DNA from: Gordonia terrae | Lineage (GTDB): Bacteria; Actinomycetota; Actinomycetes; Mycobacteriales; Mycobacteriaceae | DNA length: 64,000 nucleotides | Assembly (NCBI RefSeq): GCF_001698225.1 | Contig: NZ_CP016594.1 | Span: 372,001-436,000 of the forward strand | Direction: 5' to 3' | Part shown: in pieces, positions 42,801 through 51,185 of the stretch | Position numbering within the stretch: position 1 is the first letter of the stretch | Layout: every line of letters begins with the position of its first letter | Translations under genes and position numbers: made by a program | Notes under the pieces: model-generated | The model's input: only the letters and a program-made list of their open reading frames with translations | The model's database searches: none | Told to the model about the DNA's origin: nothing

Positions 42801-43475
42801 ATGACATCGTATGGACAGTTCTGTCCGGTGGCCAAGGCGATGGAGTTGCTCGACGAGCGGTGGACAATTCTCATCGTTCGCGAACTCCTCCTGGGCAGTA
42901 GACATTTCAACGAGCTACGACGCGGCGTGCCGAAGATGTCGCCGGCACTGCTCACCAAACGGCTGCGAAGTCTCGAGCGCGCGGGGGTGATCAACCGCTC
43001 GGAGGTCGGCGGACGTTCGGTGTACACGCTGACGGCCATGGGCGAGGAGCTCACGACGGTCGTGGAGGCGTTGAGCGCGTGGGGTATCCGCTGGATCGGC
43101 GAACTCGGCGACGCCGACCTCGACCCCCATCTGCTCATGTGGGACATGCACCGCACCGTCCCCATCGACCGATGGCCGCGCCGACGCACCATGGTGCAGT
43201 TCGTCTTTCGAGACGTCATCGGCAAGGCGAGTATTTGGTGGCTGGTCGTCGCCGGCGGTGAGGCGCAGGTGTGCGACTTCGACCCCGGCTACGAACTCGA
43301 CGCCACCGTGGTGACCGATTTGCGTACTCTCACCGAGATCTGGCGTGGCGATATCGACTGGCGTCTCGCGCTCACGAGCGATCGGGTCGAGATCCACGGT
43401 CCCGCGGAGGTGGCTCGGGACGTGCCGTCGTGGATCGGTCAGAGCCTCACCTCGGCGATTCCGCGACCGGCCTGA
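42801..43475 (+). CDS. HxlR-family regulator with C-terminal SCP2-like domain
   Basis: 224 aa from ATG 42801, with GGAGG 6 nt upstream. N-terminal HxlR winged HTH: FCPVAKAMELLDERWTILIV, RELLLGSRHFNELRRGVPKM and SPALLTKRLRSLERAGVINR. The C-terminal half (about residues 125-220) with WWLVVAGGEAQVCDFDPGYE and TLTEIWRGDIDWRLALTSDR resembles an SCP2 lipid-binding fold, known in other actinobacterial HxlR proteins. A hydrophobic ligand is therefore likely. Divergent from the methyltransferase; a dispersed repeat occupies its upstream region. Confidence 0.9.
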   Translation: MTSYGQFCPVAKAMELLDERWTILIVRELLLGSRHFNELRRGVPKMSPALLTKRLRSLERAGVINRSEVGGRSVYTLTAMGEELTTVVEALSAWGIRWIGELGDADLDPHLLMWDMHRTVPIDRWPRRRTMVQFVFRDVIGKASIWWLVVAGGEAQVCDFDPGYELDATVVTDLRTLTEIWRGDIDWRLALTSDRVEIHGPAEVARDVPSWIGQSLTSAIPRPA

Positions 43476-43491
43476 GCGTGGCTGAGCCGGT

Positions 43492-44292
43492 TCAGGCGAT
43501 GTCGCGACGGAACGTCGTGTACCGACCGATGACCGCGAACGCGGCGATGTAGGCGAGCATCACGAGCGCGCCGGCCCACTGCGGGAGCAGGTCGTCGCTC
43601 CCGCCGCCCATCGTCGCGAAGAAGCTCGATCCGACAAGGGCGTCGGCGGCCGACCCGGGCAGGAACTTCGACACCGAGGACGTGACGTCGAACGTCGCGA
43701 GTGCGATGCGCGCGATGGGTTCGACGAGCTGGGTGAAGGCCAGCAAGATCACGATCGCAGCGACCTGGTTGGACACCACCGCGCCGAACGCCACGCCCAT
43801 CGCCGTCCACAGCACCATCACCAGCATCGAGAGACCGATCACCTCGAGGGTGGAGCTGTCACCGAGGAACGCGCCGTCCCCGACGGTGGCGAGGATCGGT
43901 GCCGCCGTCGCGACGACCGCCAGCGTGCCCAGGACGCCGTAGAGCAGGCCCATCGGGATACCTGCGATCAGCTTCGCCACCAACAGGACTCCGCGTCGGG
44001 GCTCGACGAGCAGACTCGCGGTGATGGTCTTGTGCCGGAACTCCCCGGTGACAGCGAGGCTGCCGATCACGAGGGCGAACACATACCCGATCGGGCTGGT
44101 GAGCGCGTAGATCGAGCGGGCCAGGTCGGCGCCGACGAGGGTCGTCGGTTGCTGCATCGCATTCTCGGTGGTCATCGAGAAGGCCAGCGCCGCACCGATG
44201 AAGCCGAGGTATACGACCATCGCGACGAGCAGTACCCACCACATCCTGGTGGAGGTGAACTTGCGGTACTCGGCGATCAGCGCGGCCCTCAT
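43492..44292 (-). CDS. ABC-2 type transporter permease
   Basis: 266 aa, about six membrane segments: the N-terminal RAALIAEYRKFTSTRMWWVL segment, a short extracellular loop, SPIGYVFALVIGSLAVTGEF, RHKTITASLLVEPRR and later hydrophobic blocks. The EFRHKT..LL.EPRR motif is typical of ABC-2 permeases that pair with a bacitracin-type ATPase. The ATG overlaps the ATPase stop by 4 bp. Exports an unknown lipid or antibiotic, or acts in resistance. Confidence 0.88.
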   Translation of the reverse strand: MRAALIAEYRKFTSTRMWWVLLVAMVVYLGFIGAALAFSMTTENAMQQPTTLVGADLARSIYALTSPIGYVFALVIGSLAVTGEFRHKTITASLLVEPRRGVLLVAKLIAGIPMGLLYGVLGTLAVVATAAPILATVGDGAFLGDSSTLEVIGLSMLVMVLWTAMGVAFGAVVSNQVAAIVILLAFTQLVEPIARIALATFDVTSSVSKFLPGSAADALVGSSFFATMGGGSDDLLPQWAGALVMLAYIAAFAVIGRYTTFRRDIA

Positions 44293-45257
44293 CGGACAGC
44301 CTCCGGCGACGTCGGGCCAGCGGCCGGGGGACCGGGTGGACCGCTCGGGAAATGACTCGTCGGTGCGTCCGACGACCTCGTGAGGTTCAGGAAGACCGCC
44401 TCGAGGTCGGCGCCGACGTCGGCGAGCTGGTGGAGTTCGATGCCCGCGGCGAAGGCCGCCGTACCGACCGTGGCAGCGCTCACGCCGGGAATCCGGAAAC
44501 CGTCGTGGGTGTCCTCGACCTGCCAGCCGCGCTCACCCGCGAGCGCGACGAACGACGCCCGCGACGGGGTCCGCACGACGACCGCGTGCTCGGCCAGCGC
44601 CTCGAAGTCGGCGAGCGTCGACGCCCGGACCAGCTTGCCGTTGCCGATCACCACGACGTCGTCGACGGTGCTCCGCACCTCGGCGAGCACGTGGCTGGAG
44701 ACGAGAACCGTCCGTCCCTCGTGGGCCAGTGAACGGAGCAGTCCGCGCAGCCACACGATCCCCTGCGGATCGAGTCCGTTCGCCGGCTCGTCGAGCAGGA
44801 TGATCTGCGGGTCGCCGAGCAACGCGGTGGCCAGGCCGAGGCGCTGCCGCATGCCCATCGAGTAACCGCCGACGCGGCGGTCCGCGGCCTGGGCGAGTCC
44901 GACGAAGTCGAGCACTTCCCGGCATCGTGACGTGGGGACGCCAACCTGTGGAGCGAGCGCTTTGAGGTGCCCGAGTCCGGTGCGCCCGGGGTGGAAGCTC
45001 GACGCCTCCAGTGCCGCGCCGACGTGCTGGGCGGGTTGCGGGATCTGCCGGAACGGACGGTCGCCGATCAGCGCCCGGCCGGTGGTCGGTTCGACCAGGC
45101 CCAGGAGCATCCGCAGGGTCGTGGTCTTGCCCGAACCGTTCGGTCCGAGAAACCCGGTGACGCGACCGGGCGCAACGGTGAACGAGAGGTCGTCGACCGC
45201 GGTCAGGCTGCCGAACCGCTTGGTGAGACCGTCGATCGTGATCGCGGGTGACTCCAT
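44289..45257 (-). CDS. ABC transporter ATP-binding protein (BcrA/DRA type)
   Basis: 322 aa. Walker A GPNGSGKTTT, Q-loop AALEASSFHP, signature YSMGMRQRLG, Walker B IILLDEPANGLD and H-loop SSHVLAEV. A regulatory C-terminal extension of about 100 residues ends in a Pro-rich tail. ATG 45257 is the first good start. First gene of a two-gene exporter operon with the downstream permease. The upstream 135 bp to corA has no further gene. Confidence 0.92.
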   Translation of the reverse strand: MESPAITIDGLTKRFGSLTAVDDLSFTVAPGRVTGFLGPNGSGKTTTLRMLLGLVEPTTGRALIGDRPFRQIPQPAQHVGAALEASSFHPGRTGLGHLKALAPQVGVPTSRCREVLDFVGLAQAADRRVGGYSMGMRQRLGLATALLGDPQIILLDEPANGLDPQGIVWLRGLLRSLAHEGRTVLVSSHVLAEVRSTVDDVVVIGNGKLVRASTLADFEALAEHAVVVRTPSRASFVALAGERGWQVEDTHDGFRIPGVSAATVGTAAFAAGIELHQLADVGADLEAVFLNLTRSSDAPTSHFPSGPPGPPAAGPTSPEAVR

Positions 45258-45392
45258 CGGTGCCTTCCGTTGGTGGGTTGGCCACTTACGCTATCAAACG
45301 CGCTCGTAATCAACCGGATTCGCGAGAATTCACCGGAAAGAGCCGGGAGTTGGTGCGCAATCTGTTGCGGCGCAGTCCAATCGGAGTTCAGC

Positions 45393-46481
45393 TCACAGCC
45401 AGTCGCGTTTACGGAACGAGAGGTAGAGGCCGACGACCACCACGACGATGAGCGTCGTGCTGGTGATGAAGCCGAGTAGTCGCTCGAAACCGGGGAACGG
45501 CACATTCTGTCCGTAGAAGCCGGTGATGGCGGTCGGCACGGCGATGATCGCGGCCCACGCGGTCAGCTTCTTCATGACCGTGTTGAGGCGCGCGTCGGCG
45601 AGGGTCAGGTTGGTCTCGAAAACGGTGGTGATCATGTCGCGCAACGACTCCGTCCACTCCGATGCGCGCAGCGCGTGGTCGTAGAGATCGGAGAAATGCG
45701 GATCGAGTTCGGGCGGCGCGTGGTTGTCGAACCGTCGTCGCTGGATGCCGGCGATCACCTCGCGCATCGGCAGGACCACCCGCCGTAGGACGACGAGGTC
45801 CTTGCGCAGGTCGTAGGTTCTGCGTTGCAGCTCGCGCCCCGGGATGCGCTCGTCGAAGAGCAACGCCTCGAGATCTTCGATCTCGTCGTCGAGGCGCTGC
45901 ACGGCGTCGAAATGTCCGTCGACGACGACGTCGAGCAAGCCGTGCACGAGCGCGCCGATCCCGTATTGCATGGCCCCGCTGTCCGACCACCGCCGCATGA
46001 CCTCGTCGATGTCGAGCGCCGGGGTCGGTCGCACGGTGATCAGTGCGTTGCGTTTGACGAAGACGGAAATGCGGTGCAGGTCGAACATTCGCGCCCGTCC
46101 GTTCGCAGAGGCGCGGAAATCGGTCGCCGCGGAGCCGTCATCGTCATCGTCCCGGTCCTCGGACTGTGCGTCTCCGTTGTGCAGCGACACCGCGTAGACC
46201 ATCACGAAGGTGTGCCCGGTGTACGTGACGGTCTTGACCCGCTCGGCCGCCGCGACGGTGTCCTCGATCGCGAACGGGTCGAGTTCGAGTTCGTCGGCGA
46301 GCCGGGACAGCGTCTCGTGGGTGGGACATTCCAGATCCGCCCAGATCAGTTTCTCGGGATCCTCCAGGCAGTGGGAGATCTCGCCGAGGTCGAAGCCGTC
46401 CACCGGATCACCGTTCCGCCAGATCTGACCGCGGATGCGTTCGACGCCGCGAGGTTCCGACACATCCGAGGGCACTGTCAT
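45393..46481 (-). CDS. corA: CorA-like divalent cation transporter
   Basis: 362 aa. A large cytoplasmic N-terminal domain (LIWADLECPTHETLSRLADE, VKTVTYTGHTFVMVYAV) is followed by a long stalk helix and two C-terminal membrane segments. The pore signature after TM1 reads YGQNVPF, close to the canonical GMN but with Gln for Met. The insertion EDRDDDDDGSAATD (about 108-121) is an unusual acidic loop that could bind metal. ATG 46481. Mg2+ transport is the default role; the GQN variant leaves Zn2+ or other metals open. Confidence 0.88.
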   Translation of the reverse strand: MTVPSDVSEPRGVERIRGQIWRNGDPVDGFDLGEISHCLEDPEKLIWADLECPTHETLSRLADELELDPFAIEDTVAAAERVKTVTYTGHTFVMVYAVSLHNGDAQSEDRDDDDDGSAATDFRASANGRARMFDLHRISVFVKRNALITVRPTPALDIDEVMRRWSDSGAMQYGIGALVHGLLDVVVDGHFDAVQRLDDEIEDLEALLFDERIPGRELQRRTYDLRKDLVVLRRVVLPMREVIAGIQRRRFDNHAPPELDPHFSDLYDHALRASEWTESLRDMITTVFETNLTLADARLNTVMKKLTAWAAIIAVPTAITGFYGQNVPFPGFERLLGFITSTTLIVVVVVGLYLSFRKRDWL

Positions 46482-46568
46482 GTGGCCATCGTGACACCGT
46501 CGGACGTTTTCCGACGGTTCGACAGGCAGTGGCGACGTCGGTCACGCCGGGTGGTCGTCGTCCGCGGG

Positions 46569-46607
46569 TAGCATCGAAATCGGTGTCTGTGACGGGAACG
46601 GACACCG
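46569..46607 (+). promoter_or_regulatory. -10 element and 5'-end hairpin before the 415-aa unknown gene
   Basis: TAGCAT (46569-46574) could serve as -10. CGGTGTC (46581-46587) pairs with GACACCG (46601-46607) across 13 nt, so a hairpin would form at the very 5' end of the transcript. Confidence 0.4.
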
Positions 46608-46632
46608 AATCTCCAGGTAAGGCGGCGACGAC

Positions 46633-47880
46633 ATGGTCGACAGCAGTTCCCGCGGACATCGGTTGATGCCCGCGCGCACGAGCGAACAGATCCGCGAGTG
46701 GTGCGATCGTTCCGCGGTGCCGGGCGAGCGGCGCGAACTGTCCGACACCGCGGCGCTGCTCATCGCGTCCGGATATCTCACCCCGGGTGGGCGGGCGATC
46801 GTGGTGCGCCGGATCTCCACCGGCCGGCCGATGCCGTCGATGTCCGCGGGCTTCGGCGACCTCCGACGCATGCAGCGCGCGATCGTCCAGATCGAACACC
46901 AGTTGTCGAGTCCGGTGGTGCCCGGCGTGGTCGGTGCCGTGATGCGCAACCGGCTCAACGGTCTGCAGCGCCGCCGCGAGGACGCCCGCAAGCAGATCGT
47001 CGCAGCCAAGGGTGTGTTCGCGTCGGGAACCAGGGCGATCCGGCGCGAGCGGCGCGAGAACGTCTATCTCGAGATCGAGGAACGAGACCGGCTCTTCGCC
47101 GGCCTGCTGTGCACGCCGACCCCCAACGTCAACACGTCGAGCTATGTCCGTCGCGCCGGAACCGCGGCGTTCGACCGGATCGCCGGCGTGGTCGGGCAGG
47201 TGGCCGCGAAGTCGGGCAACTCGCAGGCGGGGCAGTGGGCCGACCAGTTCCTGTCCGGCGTGCGCGAGGCGCCGGGGGGTGCCGCGCAGGCCGGTGCGCC
47301 TCGCGCCGCGACCTTCGTTGACGGTTACGAGACGCTCTTGTTCATCACCGGCCACTACTACGACCGCATCCTCGGCAACCCTGCGTGGCGTTCCGACCAC
47401 TTCGAGGTCCAGCGCACCCAGGTGAACCTGCATGCCGAGGTCGCCGAGATCGCCGCCGACGTCATCGCACTGCGAGCTGTCCGCATCGACCTCGATCGGG
47501 CCAAGCGCAACGGCGGCTTCGACCGCACCTTCGCCGCGCAGATCGATCAGCGTGAGACGACGCTGCGACCGGTGTGGACCGAGCTCATCGACCGCGTCCA
47601 GGCGCTCGGCGAGGTCGCGCACGTCGTCGAGTCCGCGGCCGTCGAGTTACAGGTCCTCGCCGAGTACAACAAGGCGGCCACGCTGGATGATCGCATCGAC
47701 GCGCTGATCGCGAGATCAGGTGACCGGGAGATCTCCGTCGACAACGCCAAGCGACTCACCGAGCAGGTCCGCAGCGGCGAAGAGCAACTGCGGATCTATC
47801 GAGATGTGTTGCAGGGCAACATCGCGCGGATCTCGCCGGCGGTGCCTCGCGAGCTACCCGCCCGCTACGAGCCCTCGTGA
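46633..47880 (+). CDS. Hypothetical protein, alpha-helical, unknown function
   Basis: 415 aa, soluble, no signal peptide or membrane segment. I do not recognise the family. Long charged helices dominate, for example residues 110-150 (RRREDARKQIVAAKGVFASG, TRAIRRERRENVYLEIEERD) and 270-380 (DQRETTLRPVWTELIDRVQA, LAEYNKAATLDDRIDALIAR), suggesting coiled coils. A short glycine-rich stretch (EAPGGAAQAGAPRAA) splits it near residue 220. An internal ATG at codon 12 is an alternative start. The 3' end overlaps the convergent thioesterase gene by 27 bp. Confidence 0.75.
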   Translation: MVDSSSRGHRLMPARTSEQIREWCDRSAVPGERRELSDTAALLIASGYLTPGGRAIVVRRISTGRPMPSMSAGFGDLRRMQRAIVQIEHQLSSPVVPGVVGAVMRNRLNGLQRRREDARKQIVAAKGVFASGTRAIRRERRENVYLEIEERDRLFAGLLCTPTPNVNTSSYVRRAGTAAFDRIAGVVGQVAAKSGNSQAGQWADQFLSGVREAPGGAAQAGAPRAATFVDGYETLLFITGHYYDRILGNPAWRSDHFEVQRTQVNLHAEVAEIAADVIALRAVRIDLDRAKRNGGFDRTFAAQIDQRETTLRPVWTELIDRVQALGEVAHVVESAAVELQVLAEYNKAATLDDRIDALIARSGDREISVDNAKRLTEQVRSGEEQLRIYRDVLQGNIARISPAVPRELPARYEPS

Positions 47881-48363
47881 CCACGCGCTGAGGTAGTCCT
47901 TCTCGGCGGGGGTGAGCCTTCGCAGGGTGTGCTTCTCGATGTCGACGACGGCCATCTGCGTACTCGCCACACATGCCGGACGACTGTCGGCTTCGGCGCC
48001 GGCACTGCGGATCTCGTAGCCGATGGTGAAGTCCACTGAACGAAAGCCCCTGATCCACATCCCGATTCGCAGTGGCGAGTCGTCGTGGCGCAGCTGTGCC
48101 TGGTATCGGATGTCGACGTGCACGATCATCGCGCTGGTGATCAGCGGGGCGTGGTCCTCGCCGGCGCTCAACAGCCACGCGATGCGCGCCTCCTCCATGA
48201 GCGTGACCATCCGCGCGTGGTTGATGTGACCGAACGCGTCCATGTCCGACCATCGCACCCCGACGTCGGCGACGTACGCGAAGTCGTGTCGCCCGAGCCT
48301 CTCGGTCGACGGTGCGTCGTCTGGCTGGGGAGGCTGGGGGTGAACAGCAGGTGAACTGGGCAT
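47854..48363 (-). CDS. Acyl-CoA thioesterase (4HBT hotdog family)
   Basis: 169 aa. Single hotdog domain with the catalytic 4HBT motif VRWSDMDAFGHINHARMVTL (Asp and His of the DxxGHxNN-type site), IRYQAQLRHDDSPLRIGMWI and FTIGYEIRSAGAE. The first 25 residues are Pro-rich and disordered. ATG 48363 has GAGGAAAG upstream. Its 3' end overlaps the unknown gene on the other strand. Divergent from the mycolyltransferase-like esterase. Confidence 0.9.
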   Translation of the reverse strand: MPSSPAVHPQPPQPDDAPSTERLGRHDFAYVADVGVRWSDMDAFGHINHARMVTLMEEARIAWLLSAGEDHAPLITSAMIVHVDIRYQAQLRHDDSPLRIGMWIRGFRSVDFTIGYEIRSAGAEADSRPACVASTQMAVVDIEKHTLRRLTPAEKDYLSAWSRGLVAGG

Positions 48364-48552
48364 CGTCGACTTTCCTCGGCGGTCCCGGTGACCGTGAGAC
48401 GCCGTGGTCACGGCCTTCCACTCCGCTGGACGCCGGGTAGTCTGTGAGTCTAGATGTCCGCGCCGCGCCGATCCGACCGGCGCGGACGCGTACGTGGTGA
48501 CACGACGGGTCCGAGTGCGCTCGGGGGGACTGTCGGCGAGGGAGTTGGCTGG

Positions 48553-49530
48553 ATGTCGAGGCGATTGATCGCAGGTCTGGTGTGCCTGATGGCGGGGATT
48601 CTGTTGACCCCCGCCATTGCCGACGCGGCTCCCAAACAGGTGGCGCGGATCGCCAAGTCCGAGAAACTGAGCGCTCTGCGCACCGACATCTGGGTGTTCT
48701 CGCCGGCGATGAACGAGCGGATCAAGCTCTCGGTGCTCACGCCGGTCGGCGGTTCGGCGCCGCGCTCGACGGTCTACATGCTCGACGGCGCGGGCGCCGA
48801 GGGCGCGGTCAGCGACTGGATCACCAAGGGTCGGGCCGGACGCTTCTTCGCGGACAAGAACGTGAACGTCGTGCTGCCCACGGGCGGCAAGGGCACCTTC
48901 TACACCGACTGGCAGAAGAAGGACGCGGCGCTCGGGAAGCCGATGTGGGAGACCTTCCTGACCAAGGAGCTGCCCCCGCTCATCGACGAACGGTTCGACG
49001 GGAACGGCCGCAACGCCGTCATCGGGCTGTCGATGGGCGGACAGGCCGCATTCTCGCTGGCCATCCGTCATCCCGAGATGTACACCGGGGTGGCCTCGCT
49101 CAGCGGTTGTCCGCCGGTGTCCGGGCCGGTCAACGAGGCGTATGTCCGGGGCACCGTCGGCCGCGACGGTGGCGACGCCACCAACATGTGGGGCCCGTTC
49201 GGTTCCGCGGGCTGGCGCGCGCACGATCCGAGCCTGCATCTGGACCGCCTGCGGGGGAAGAACATCTTCATCTCCGCCGGGTCGGGTGCCGTCGGTCCCC
49301 TCGACCTCCAGCGACAGATCGATCCGGAAGAGGGGCCGCGCGAGGTCGTGACCGCGTCGTCGTCGGCGCTCGAACTGGGTGCATACCGCTGCTCGCTGGA
49401 ATTCGCCATCACGCTGCGCGCGGCGGGGGTGCGCTATACGGACGGGTTCCGGCTCATCGGAACCCACACGTGGGCGTACTGGGAGCGCGATCTCGAGGTC
49501 CTCTGGCCGACGATCGGCCGCGGGCTGTAG
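48553..49530 (+). CDS. Secreted mycolyltransferase/esterase-like protein (antigen 85 superfamily)
   Basis: 325 aa. Signal peptide MSRRLIAGLVCLMAGILLTP with cleavage after IADAA. Alpha/beta-hydrolase of the esterase D/Ag85 family: RSTVYMLDGAGAEGAVSDWI, GKGTFYTDWQKKD, nucleophile GLSMGGQAAF and a C-terminal histidine in RLIGTHTWAYWERDLE. Transfers mycolic acids to trehalose or arabinogalactan in relatives. A 33-residue N-terminal extension from ATG 48454 is possible but would bury the signal peptide. Smaller than secreted C. glutamicum CMytA, with no C-terminal repeat domain. Confidence 0.88.
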   Translation: MSRRLIAGLVCLMAGILLTPAIADAAPKQVARIAKSEKLSALRTDIWVFSPAMNERIKLSVLTPVGGSAPRSTVYMLDGAGAEGAVSDWITKGRAGRFFADKNVNVVLPTGGKGTFYTDWQKKDAALGKPMWETFLTKELPPLIDERFDGNGRNAVIGLSMGGQAAFSLAIRHPEMYTGVASLSGCPPVSGPVNEAYVRGTVGRDGGDATNMWGPFGSAGWRAHDPSLHLDRLRGKNIFISAGSGAVGPLDLQRQIDPEEGPREVVTASSSALELGAYRCSLEFAITLRAAGVRYTDGFRLIGTHTWAYWERDLEVLWPTIGRGL

Positions 49531-49564
49531 TCGGCCGCGGGCTCGCGATCGCGACGACAGATCG

Positions 49565-50632
49565 TCAGGCCCGCGGGCCCTCCCAGTTCTCGGCGAACCG
49601 TAGGAACACGTCGTCCTCGGTGGCGTTGGTGACGGTCACCCGGACGCCGTCACCGTCGAACGGGCGGACCACCACACCGGCGTCGACGCAGGCGCGTGCG
49701 AATTCCATCGACGCCGCCCCCAGCTCGAGCCACACGAAGTTGGCCTGTGAGTCCGGCACCCGGTATCCGGCGTCGCGCAGTCGAGCGGTGACGCGGGCGC
49801 GTTCGGCGACGACCGCGTCCGTGCGGGCCAGCAGCTGCTCGCCGGCATCCAGGCTGGCGAGCGCTGCGGCTTGCGCCACGCTGCTGACCGAGAACGGGAT
49901 GTGGACCTTTCCGAGGGCTGTGATGACCTCCGGGTCGCCGATCGCGTACCCCACCCGCAACCCGGCCAGTCCGTACGCCTTCGAGAAGGTCCGCAGCACC
50001 ACCAGGTTGGGGAACTCACGGCGGAGCTCGAGTGCGTCGTACGCCTGATTCGACGGCAGGCGCAGGTACTCGAAGTACGCCTCGTCGAGGGCGACGACGA
50101 TGTCCGACGGCACGTTGTTCAGGAACTCACGGAGATCGGCTGCCTCGACGACGGTGCCGGTCGGGTTGTTCGGGTTGCACACGAAGATGAGCCGCGTGCG
50201 GTCGGTGACCGCGTCGGCCATCGCGCGCAGGTCGTACGTCAGGTCTCCGGTGAGCGGGACCTGCACCGGTGTCGCGCCCGCGACGCGGGTCGCGAGGGGA
50301 TAGGTCTCGAACGACCGCCACCCGAAGACCACCTCGTCGCCCGGTCCGCTCGTGATGAGGATCAGGTTCTGGCAGAGGATGACCGATCCGCAGCCGACCT
50401 GGACCTCGTCTTCGGTGACACCGAGCCCCTTGGCCAGCGCCGCGGTCAGCTCGACCATCCCGTTGTCGGGGTAGCGGTTCACGCCTGCGGCCGCGGCGCC
50501 GATGGCGTCGACGACGCTCGGCAGCGGACCTTCGGTGACCTCGTTGCTCGCGAGTTTCACCGCTCCCGGAAACGTCTTGCCCGGCACGTACACGGGAAGG
50601 TCGTCCAGGTCGGGGCGGATTCGCAAGCTCAC
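49565..50632 (-). CDS. hisC: HisC-type histidinol-phosphate / aromatic aminotransferase
   Basis: 355 aa. Class I/II PLP aminotransferase: VKLASNEVTEGPLPSVVDAI, NRYPDNGMVELTAALAKGLG, FVCNPNNPTGTVVEAADLRE, VALDEAYFEYL and the Schiff-base lysine in LRTFSKAYGLAGLRVGYAIG. It corresponds to mycobacterial Rv3772 (HisC2/Pat), which prefers aromatic substrates, so phenylalanine/tyrosine synthesis is as likely as histidine synthesis; tyrA lies about 5 kb away. GTG 50632 follows TACATT (50639-50644) by 6 nt on the minus strand, a leaderless start. Confidence 0.92.
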   Translation of the reverse strand: MSLRIRPDLDDLPVYVPGKTFPGAVKLASNEVTEGPLPSVVDAIGAAAAGVNRYPDNGMVELTAALAKGLGVTEDEVQVGCGSVILCQNLILITSGPGDEVVFGWRSFETYPLATRVAGATPVQVPLTGDLTYDLRAMADAVTDRTRLIFVCNPNNPTGTVVEAADLREFLNNVPSDIVVALDEAYFEYLRLPSNQAYDALELRREFPNLVVLRTFSKAYGLAGLRVGYAIGDPEVITALGKVHIPFSVSSVAQAAALASLDAGEQLLARTDAVVAERARVTARLRDAGYRVPDSQANFVWLELGAASMEFARACVDAGVVVRPFDGDGVRVTVTNATEDDVFLRFAENWEGPRA

Positions 50633-50750
50633 CCGACCAATGTAGGCCGCGACCCCGGAGACGCAGAAACCGGCTCTGACCAACCGGTTTGCTTGTGGAC
50701 GCGAAGGGTGTGTAACCTTTCGACTCGGCAGTTCGAAAGGACTCCGCCAG

Positions 50751-50843
50751 GGAGGCGTGCCAGAGCGGCCGAATGGGACTCACTGCTAATGAGTTGTTCC
50801 GCTTAAAACGGAACCGGAGGTTCAAATCCTCTCGCCTCCGCCA
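50751..50843 (+). tRNA. tRNA-Ser(GCU)
   Basis: Acceptor stem GGAGGCG/CGCCTCC, anticodon loop CTGCTAA between ACTCA and TGAGT (anticodon GCT), long variable arm (GTTCCGCTTAAAACGGAACC) and TPsiC arm GGTTCAAATCC. CCA is encoded (50841-50843). Confidence 0.97.
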
Positions 50844-50896
50844 CCGCAGTCGGCCGACGGCGGTACAACTGAAGAGCTGTACAACTGAATATCACG

Positions 50897-50971
50897 CGCC
50901 CGTAGCTCAACGGATAGAGCATCTGACTACGGATCAGAAGGTTTGGGGTTCGAATCCCTACGGGCGCACCA
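50897..50971 (+). tRNA. tRNA-Arg(ACG)
   Basis: Acceptor stem GCGCCCG/CGGGCGC, anticodon loop CTACGGA in TCTGA/TCAGA (anticodon ACG), TPsiC loop GGTTCGAATCC, CCA encoded (50969-50971). The A34 is the expected substrate for TadA encoded at 57031. Confidence 0.97.
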
Positions 50972-50972
50972 C

Positions 50973-51008
50973 AGAGGCCCGTCACCGATCCCGGTGGCGG
51001 GCCTCTTC
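50973..51008 (+). terminator. Terminator hairpin after the tRNA-Ser/tRNA-Arg pair
   Basis: AGAGGCCCG.CACC pairs with GGTG.CGGGCCTCT around ATCCC, beginning 2 nt after the tRNA-Arg CCA. Only a short T run (TCTTCT) follows. Confidence 0.75.
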
Positions 51009-51185
51009 TGTGTGCGCCGGACCCTGGGTGGGTGGACGAGGTGCCGGGGCACACGCTCTGGGGCACGGCGGCTCTCGGGCGGTCGCCGATGAGCTCGCGG
51101 ATGATCCGTCGTGGTGCCATCCATCCTCACCGGGCCGCGCGGCGTCGACACGAGTACGGCACTACCCCAATCGGCGAGGGGGTGG

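Noticed and set aside
50751..50971. Integration hot spot at the tRNA-Ser(GCU)/tRNA-Arg(ACG) pair
   Set aside because: Both sides carry genes with ordinary composition and no repeat of the tRNA ends.
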